18,086 nucleotides of DNA from Flavobacteriales bacterium UBA6049 (GTDB taxonomy: Bacteria; Bacteroidota; Bacteroidia; Flavobacteriales_G; Salibacteraceae), in assembly GCA_002429085.1 (NCBI GenBank), contig DIYR01000017.1, positions 1 to 18,086 on the forward strand, given 5' to 3'. Below, piece after piece: positions 14,029-18,086 of the stretch. Positions within the stretch are counted from its first letter, which is position 1. Every line of letters starts with the position of its first letter. The notes beneath the pieces were generated by a model that was not told the DNA's origin, did no database searches, and was given only the letters and a program-made list of their open reading frames with translations. Made by a program: the position numbers and the translations under genes.

Positions 14029-16332
14029 TTAGTGCTTGCTTACACGAACCACATCACCTTTGGTATTCTTCACAAGATACAATCCTGATTCGAATTGAGT
14101 TAGATTAATCTCCTGCGTTTGCGTGAACTGGGCTACTAAAGCACCCGAAACATTGTATACTTGGTAATTATCAACCACATTGGTTCTAATTACACCTGTA
14201 GTTGGATTAGGGTATACATTCCAAGCTACACTAGCTCCTTCAACATCTTCAGTTCCTGTTGGAATCAAACCAGAAATTTCAAATACTGAAATCGTCCCAC
14301 TCACCTCATTTGAAGTAACGGCATAGTGCTTTCCGTTTGGAGATTTAGCATCACTGATGTATAAAATGTCTTCTACTCCTAAATCGCCAGCAGCATCAGA
14401 AGTCGCATCTGCTACACTAAAATCACGGTTATTTACGTACTCAATGTATGATGGGTTATTAGGATCTGTGATATCATATACCATGATTCCTCCCATTCTT
14501 TCTAAACCTACTAGTGCGAATGCATTGTTGAAGTTTCTGATAATTTCAACTGCTTCTGGCTCAGGCCCTTTATCATCTGAACGATTCTCAAAACTATCGT
14601 TCTCATCATTGTTTGAGTTAAAGTCATCTGGATAAGCTTCAGCCGTTTTTTGCTCAAACTCATCGCCACTATCCCAAACTAAATCTCCACTTGTACCATT
14701 CCAAATACTAAATGAACGTGCTCCATAAGAGTAGATTTCTTCGAATAAATCATCGCCATCCGTATCACCGTTTGCAATGGTTGTTTTTAATCTTCCCAAT
14801 TCTTCGTTCTCTTGAATAGTAGCTGCATCTGGATAAGCTGCAGGATCTAAATCTAGATCTTTCACACGCTCTTCTTCTGAATACGCGTCATAGTCGCGAG
14901 AATCACCTTCATTCGCAGAAACAACATAACCTTGTCCGTTTACCATATAATAAGCAATGGCATCTGGTTGGTACATTCCTTTTACATTGTAATTTCTGAT
15001 GTGTATTGTATCATCTCTATTTGATGGATCAAGGCCATTACCTGCTAAACTGTGATCTTTAAATCCAAGGCCTACTATTGAACTGATCGTTTTAGCTTCA
15101 AGGTCAATAATTGCTAAACCGTTGTTTTCTTGAAGAACAACGTAAGCAGTTTTGCTATCGTCAGAAACAGTTACGTATTCTGGCTCAAGGTTCGTTTCGG
15201 CCTTTAGATCTACACTACCAGTTACTTGAATACTATCTAACTGAATTGTGCGACAGCTATCTGTATTTGCTGTGTATAGAAATGCAATACTTACTGAAGA
15301 GTTTCCTACATATGCAGATAAATCAATATCACCTGATTGTTGCCATGTGTAACCATCAACAGATGGCCAAGTTACTGATGAAGTTATTGTATCCCATGTT
15401 GCGGCAAGTACATCTCCACCTTCTGTATAGTTTGTAGAAACTAATAATTCTGGGAAGTTTCCTCCAAAGTTATATCCTGAAGAAAAGTTCAATACTGCAT
15501 CATCAAAGTTTTGTAGACTAAAGTTGTTAGACACGAAGAAATCTTCTTGCGTTTGACATCCATTATCAAAACCTGAAATACGAGCATACAACTGATCAGG
15601 AGCTGAAGATAACGCATATTCACCCCAAGTCCTTGAGCTTCCTTGCAGGTTATACACTGACCAGTTATTAAAGTTGGTATCAAACTGGATGGTATCCTCA
15701 TCTTGGAAATCATCTTCAAAAGCAACTAGTTCATCTGGACCGAAAATTCTAACATCGGCAGGAATTGTTACTCCATCAAACCCTAACGTTGTAACATCTG
15801 CTTGAGACAAACCTGTAAAACCACCTGAAACATCAATAATACTCACTGTTCCTTCTGGATCTACTAGATAATCGCTACTTGGCTCTCCCTCGTTTGCTGT
15901 AATTACTAAGTTTCCATCAGGAGAAAAAGTTACCATATCTGGCAAAGCTCCTACGGTTACCTGGCTTATAAAATCTCCGTTCATAGTGAAGAAAACTACA
16001 GCACCATTGTCTTGCTTAACATCTGCTTCAACTGCTACTGCAACTACCCCATTATAAACAGCAACACTATTTACTCCACCACCGTATGCAGAAAGATCTA
16101 CTGTTTCGATAGAAGATAGGTTAGTTGGATCTGAGAAATCTAAAAATTCGATTTCGTTTGTGCTTGCGTTGGTAAAAACCAATTTTTGAGAAGCCGAATC
16201 ATAAGAAACAATCTCTGCCGCACCGTCATCGAACACTCCCGTGCGATACGTAGAAACATGATCTAATGAAACTTGTGCAACCGTAGCTAAGCTTAGCAAA
16301 GCTCCTACAGTTAGCGTGTAAAGTTTTTTCAT
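14029..16332 (-). CDS. Secreted choice-of-anchor I protein with nested domain and T9SS tail
   Basis: A 767-residue exported protein. The ATG at 16332 is chosen because it begins a clear signal peptide (MKKLYTLTVGALLSLATVAQ); 46 codons upstream in frame lack one and overlap the next gene. Residues ~25-205 and ~374-690 form a beta-propeller-like choice-of-anchor I region: VTFSPDGNLVITANEGEPSSDY (~134-155), LEPEYVTVSDDSKTAYVVLQENN (~382-404), the NGDTDGDDLFEEIYSYGARSFSIW segment and EPEAVEI. Between DVRIFGPDELVAFEDDF and LKAETNLEPEY, where the family normally continues directly, about 165 residues are inserted (~207-373), resembling a choice-of-anchor J/cleaved-adhesin jelly roll (SAPDQLYARISGFDNG; LNFSSGYN; DIDLSAYVGNSSVSIAFLY). 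A T9SS sorting domain begins at VYPNP (706). Such proteins are sometimes labelled alkaline-phosphatase-like; no catalytic site is evident to me, and the role is unknown. Confidence 0.88.
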   Translation of the reverse strand: MKKLYTLTVGALLSLATVAQVSLDHVSTYRTGVFDDGAAEIVSYDSASQKLVFTNASTNEIEFLDFSDPTNLSSIETVDLSAYGGGVNSVAVYNGVVAVAVEADVKQDNGAVVFFTMNGDFISQVTVGALPDMVTFSPDGNLVITANEGEPSSDYLVDPEGTVSIIDVSGGFTGLSQADVTTLGFDGVTIPADVRIFGPDELVAFEDDFQDEDTIQFDTNFNNWSVYNLQGSSRTWGEYALSSAPDQLYARISGFDNGCQTQEDFFVSNNFSLQNFDDAVLNFSSGYNFGGNFPELLVSTNYTEGGDVLAATWDTITSSVTWPSVDGYTWQQSGDIDLSAYVGNSSVSIAFLYTANTDSCRTIQLDSIQVTGSVDLKAETNLEPEYVTVSDDSKTAYVVLQENNGLAIIDLEAKTISSIVGLGFKDHSLAGNGLDPSNRDDTIHIRNYNVKGMYQPDAIAYYMVNGQGYVVSANEGDSRDYDAYSEEERVKDLDLDPAAYPDAATIQENEELGRLKTTIANGDTDGDDLFEEIYSYGARSFSIWNGTSGDLVWDSGDEFEQKTAEAYPDDFNSNNDENDSFENRSDDKGPEPEAVEIIRNFNNAFALVGLERMGGIMVYDITDPNNPSYIEYVNNRDFSVADATSDAAGDLGVEDILYISDAKSPNGKHYAVTSNEVSGTISVFEISGLIPTGTEDVEGASVAWNVYPNPTTGVIRTNVVDNYQVYNVSGALVAQFTQTQEINLTQFESGLYLVKNTKGDVVRVSKH

Positions 16333-16417
16333 AGCAAAAGTGTTATATGTTGCCACGAAGGTTGTTCGATCAGTTAAACTGCTTATTAGTGCTATGTTAA
16401 CTTGAGATGAACAATTA

Positions 16418-17320
16418 CTAAAAAAACAGATATTGAGCCAACCTATACGTGTTTGCATGTGCTTCAACAATTACCTTAATATCAACAGAATATCCACCGC
16501 CCATATTAACGACTACAGGGATTTTGTTGGTTAAACAAGTTTCTAATACTAGTTTATCTCTTTGTTTACACCCATTAATTGTTAATCCCAACTTTCCTAA
16601 CTTATCAGAAGCTAGCACATCTACTCCTGCTTGAAAGAAGACTATTTGTGGCTCTATTTTGTCAATCAATCTCTTCAAATTGAAATCCAATATCTTCAAA
16701 TAATCTGCATCCTCTATTCCATCTGGTAATCCAATATCCAAATCACTGGACTCTTTGCGTAAAGGATAGTTTGATGCACCGTGCATACTGAACGTAAATA
16801 CCCGATCGTCTTCTTGAAATATTTCTGCTGTTCCGTTGCCTTGATGCACATCTAAATCTACCACCAATACCTGCTGCATTCCAAATTGATCTATTGCATG
16901 ATGCGCTCCAATGGCAATATCATTCAACAAGCAAAATCCTTCGCCTTTATTTGTATAAGCATGGTGCGTACCTCCAGCAATATTCATGGATACTCCATGT
17001 TTCATTGCAAAATCTACCGCATCTGCCGTTCCCTGCATGATGATACGTTCTCGCTCTATTAGTTGAGCAGAATGTGGAAATCCCGTCTTACGTTGTTCTT
17101 TTGGGGTCAATAACAAATTTGATAGGCGATGCCAATAATCGCTATCATGCGTTCGTATTATTTTGTCTTCGGCTAATAGCTTAGGCTCAAAGAAATTAGA
17201 GTAGTCAACTGTTCCTTCATAAAGTAATTGCTCTGGAAGCAATTCATACTTATCCATTGGGAACTTGTGATTGTCTGGTAGTGGGTGTTTGTAAATTGTA
17301 GCGTATGCTATTTTAAGCAT
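16418..17320 (-). CDS. Histone-deacetylase-family zinc amidohydrolase
   Basis: A 300-residue protein of the arginase/deacetylase fold, in the bacterial HDAC/AcuC/acetylpolyamine amidohydrolase superfamily. The active site is complete: the paired histidines H119 and H120 in AGGTHHAY, the zinc ligands D157 and H159 in VVDLDVHQGNGT, the third ligand D234 in FFQAGVDVLASDKLG, and the GGGY loop (274-277) with the catalytic Tyr. The enzyme should remove an acyl group from an acylated amine such as acetyl-lysine or an acetylpolyamine; which one is unclear. The compact 300-residue form with HPLPDNHKFPMDKYELL at the start is common in bacteria. No signal peptide is present. It follows the YvlD-like gene by 6 bases and is followed 85 bases later by the secreted protein. 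Confidence 0.93.
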   Translation of the reverse strand: MLKIAYATIYKHPLPDNHKFPMDKYELLPEQLLYEGTVDYSNFFEPKLLAEDKIIRTHDSDYWHRLSNLLLTPKEQRKTGFPHSAQLIERERIIMQGTADAVDFAMKHGVSMNIAGGTHHAYTNKGEGFCLLNDIAIGAHHAIDQFGMQQVLVVDLDVHQGNGTAEIFQEDDRVFTFSMHGASNYPLRKESSDLDIGLPDGIEDADYLKILDFNLKRLIDKIEPQIVFFQAGVDVLASDKLGKLGLTINGCKQRDKLVLETCLTNKIPVVVNMGGGYSVDIKVIVEAHANTYRLAQYLFF

Positions 17321-17326
17321 GAAGTT

Positions 17327-17683
17327 TTATCGCGTTGTTTCATTTCCTTGCTCACCTAATCCTTCCATAACACTGGAAACAAAGCTAAGCACTAAACTAA
17401 ACAACAACGCCCACCAAAAACCGTTCACCGTAAATCCACCTACAAAGTCGTCTACCATTAAAATGATAAGCGCATTAATGACTAATAGGAATAAGCCAAA
17501 TGTGACTATTGTTATTGGAATAGTTAATAACACCAATAGCGGTTTCAGGAATACATTCAACAACCCTAGCACAATTGCTACCGTAATTGCCGTGAAATAA
17601 TCATCTACATCTACACCTGGCAACAACCATGCTGATAGCATAACGGCCAAACTTGATACTAAAATTTTAAGTAAGAGTCTCAT
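17327..17683 (-). CDS. YvlD-like four-TM membrane protein (phage holin family IV label)
   Basis: A 118-residue integral membrane protein of the COG1950/YvlD group, usually labelled 'phage holin family protein', although most members are chromosomal and unrelated to phage lysis. Four hydrophobic helices are visible: ~4-22, 29-51, 54-77 and 86-106. Signature features are AWLLPGVDVDDYFTAITVAIVLGLLNVFLKPLL, where the loop 'LLPGV' and 'NxxxKPLL' are typical, then ITIVTFGLFLLVINALIILM and a short acidic or polar tail. ATG 17683 is preferred to the preceding TTG codon at 17686. It begins a three-gene minus-strand group with the deacetylase and possibly the choice-of-anchor gene. No phage genes are nearby, so a lysis role is unlikely; the true function is unknown. 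Confidence 0.88.
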   Translation of the reverse strand: MRLLLKILVSSLAVMLSAWLLPGVDVDDYFTAITVAIVLGLLNVFLKPLLVLLTIPITIVTFGLFLLVINALIILMVDDFVGGFTVNGFWWALLFSLVLSFVSSVMEGLGEQGNETTR

Positions 17684-17688
17684 CAATC

Positions 17689-17722
17689 CAAATGTAAAAA
17701 CATTTCTGAGTGATTACATTTG
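17689..17722. promoter_or_regulatory. Inverted repeat and facing -7-like elements between divergent genes
   Basis: CAAATGTAA (17689-17697) and TTACATTTG (17714-17722) form a perfect 9-base inverted repeat with a 16-base spacer. A further ACATTT (17700-17705) pairs with AAATGT (17690-17695) across four A. Both outer arms contain TACATTTG, matching the TAnnTTTG -7 element, one on each strand and reading outward to the YvlD-like gene and the dehydrogenase. I found no good TTG -33 element for either. It could be an operator over divergent promoters. Confidence 0.45.
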
Positions 17723-17768
17723 CTCACCAAGATTTGAAATTGAATTAAAACCATATAATTCTAATTGT

Positions 17769-18086
17769 ATGAATAAAGTAGCTGTTATTGGAGCTGGAAC
17801 CATGGGAAATGGTATTGCTCATGTTTTTGCACAAACTGGATATGCTGTTTCGTTGATCGACATTTCTCAAGATTCATTAGACAGAGGTATTGCAACTATT
17901 GGCAAGAACTTAGATCGTATGATCAAAAAAGAGAAAATCTCTGAGGCTGATAAAGCAGCGACCTTAGGTAACATTACCACTTTTACTTCGATAAATGAAG
18001 GTGTTGTTGGCGTTGATTTAGTAGTTGAAGCAGCAACGGAAAACGTAGATTTAAAACTTAAGATCTTTAAAGATTTAAGTGATGCT
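17769..18086 (+). CDS. 3-hydroxyacyl-CoA dehydrogenase, 5' part
   Basis: The first 106 codons of a gene that runs off the right edge. The N-terminus NKVAVIGAGTMGNGIAHVFA is the NAD-binding Rossmann fold of 3-hydroxybutyryl-CoA dehydrogenases, with GxGxMGxGIA at residues ~8-17 and the NAD-ribose-binding Asp in VSLIDIS (D31). It continues GIATIGKNLDRMIKKEKIS and later VVEAATENVDLKLKIFKDL, where VxEAxxE is a family signature. The enzyme oxidises (S)-3-hydroxyacyl-CoA with NAD in fatty-acid breakdown or butyrate-type metabolism. The stand-alone short form (usually ~280-300 residues) is expected because the ATG starts directly at the Rossmann fold, but the C-terminal domain is not visible, so a longer fusion cannot be excluded. 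It is divergent from the YvlD-like gene. Confidence 0.93.
   Translation, partial: MNKVAVIGAGTMGNGIAHVFAQTGYAVSLIDISQDSLDRGIATIGKNLDRMIKKEKISEADKAATLGNITTFTSINEGVVGVDLVVEAATENVDLKLKIFKDLSDA

Noticed and set aside
16333..16470. 46-codon extension of the choice-of-anchor I protein
   Set aside because: It overlaps the end of the deacetylase gene and precedes a typical signal peptide starting at 16332.
17327..17683. Phage lysis module suggested by the 'holin' family label
   Set aside because: YvlD-type proteins are common chromosomal membrane proteins, and no endolysin, integrase or structural phage gene is nearby.
1..18086. CRISPR arrays, tRNA or rRNA genes, insertion sequences
   Set aside because: I read both strands for regularly spaced repeats, cloverleaf-like TTC-containing arms, and transposase or terminal repeats, and saw none.

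Overview
The window looks like chromosomal sequence from a member of the Bacteroidota, probably a flavobacterium-like lineage. Two proteins end in type IX secretion (T9SS) sorting domains with a YPNP motif. Two genes have promoters of the Bacteroidota form TTG-N(17-23)-TAnnTTTG. Start codons generally lack Shine-Dalgarno sequences, and base composition is A+T-rich. The layout is ordinary chromosome: 21 genes in short, tightly packed runs. I see no rRNA, tRNA, CRISPR array, insertion sequence or phage block.

Layout. (1) 1-2380, plus strand: the 3' end of a secreted T9SS cargo protein, a RimJ/RimL-type acetyltransferase and a class I O-methyltransferase. (2) 2382-6371, minus strand: a five-gene run transcribed right to left, made of a subtilisin-like protease, an outer-membrane beta-barrel protein, an A+T-rich protein with a Shedu/DUF4263-like nuclease domain, a DinB-like protein and a VOC-fold protein. 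Gaps are 4, 18 and 4 bases, with a final 8-base overlap. (3) 6476-6931, minus strand: a META-domain lipoprotein, divergent from the next block. (4) 7062-11728, plus strand: threonine aldolase, hotdog thioesterase, universal stress protein, VIT-family Fe/Mn transporter, a His-tailed membrane protein and a DASS/SLC13 transporter. (5) 11921-13153, minus strand: peptidase T. (6) 13296-13898, plus strand: a YceI-family periplasmic protein with its own promoter and terminator. (7) 14029-17683, minus strand: YvlD-like membrane protein, histone-deacetylase-family amidohydrolase and a large secreted choice-of-anchor I protein with a T9SS tail. (8) 17769-end, plus strand: the start of a 3-hydroxyacyl-CoA dehydrogenase.

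How the genes may work together. The second half of block 4 (VIT transporter, His-tailed membrane protein, carboxylate-type transporter) reads as a possible metal-handling unit. A 33-base hairpin sits directly against the VIT start codon. Most other neighbours have no obvious shared pathway.

The most interesting items are the A+T-rich Shedu-like gene embedded in an otherwise housekeeping operon, the hairpin in front of the VIT gene, the nested domain in the choice-of-anchor I protein, and repeated ACATTT/AAATGT dyads in two promoter regions. I do not see a multi-gene system that is clearly new. All functional calls come from reading motifs by eye, without database searches.
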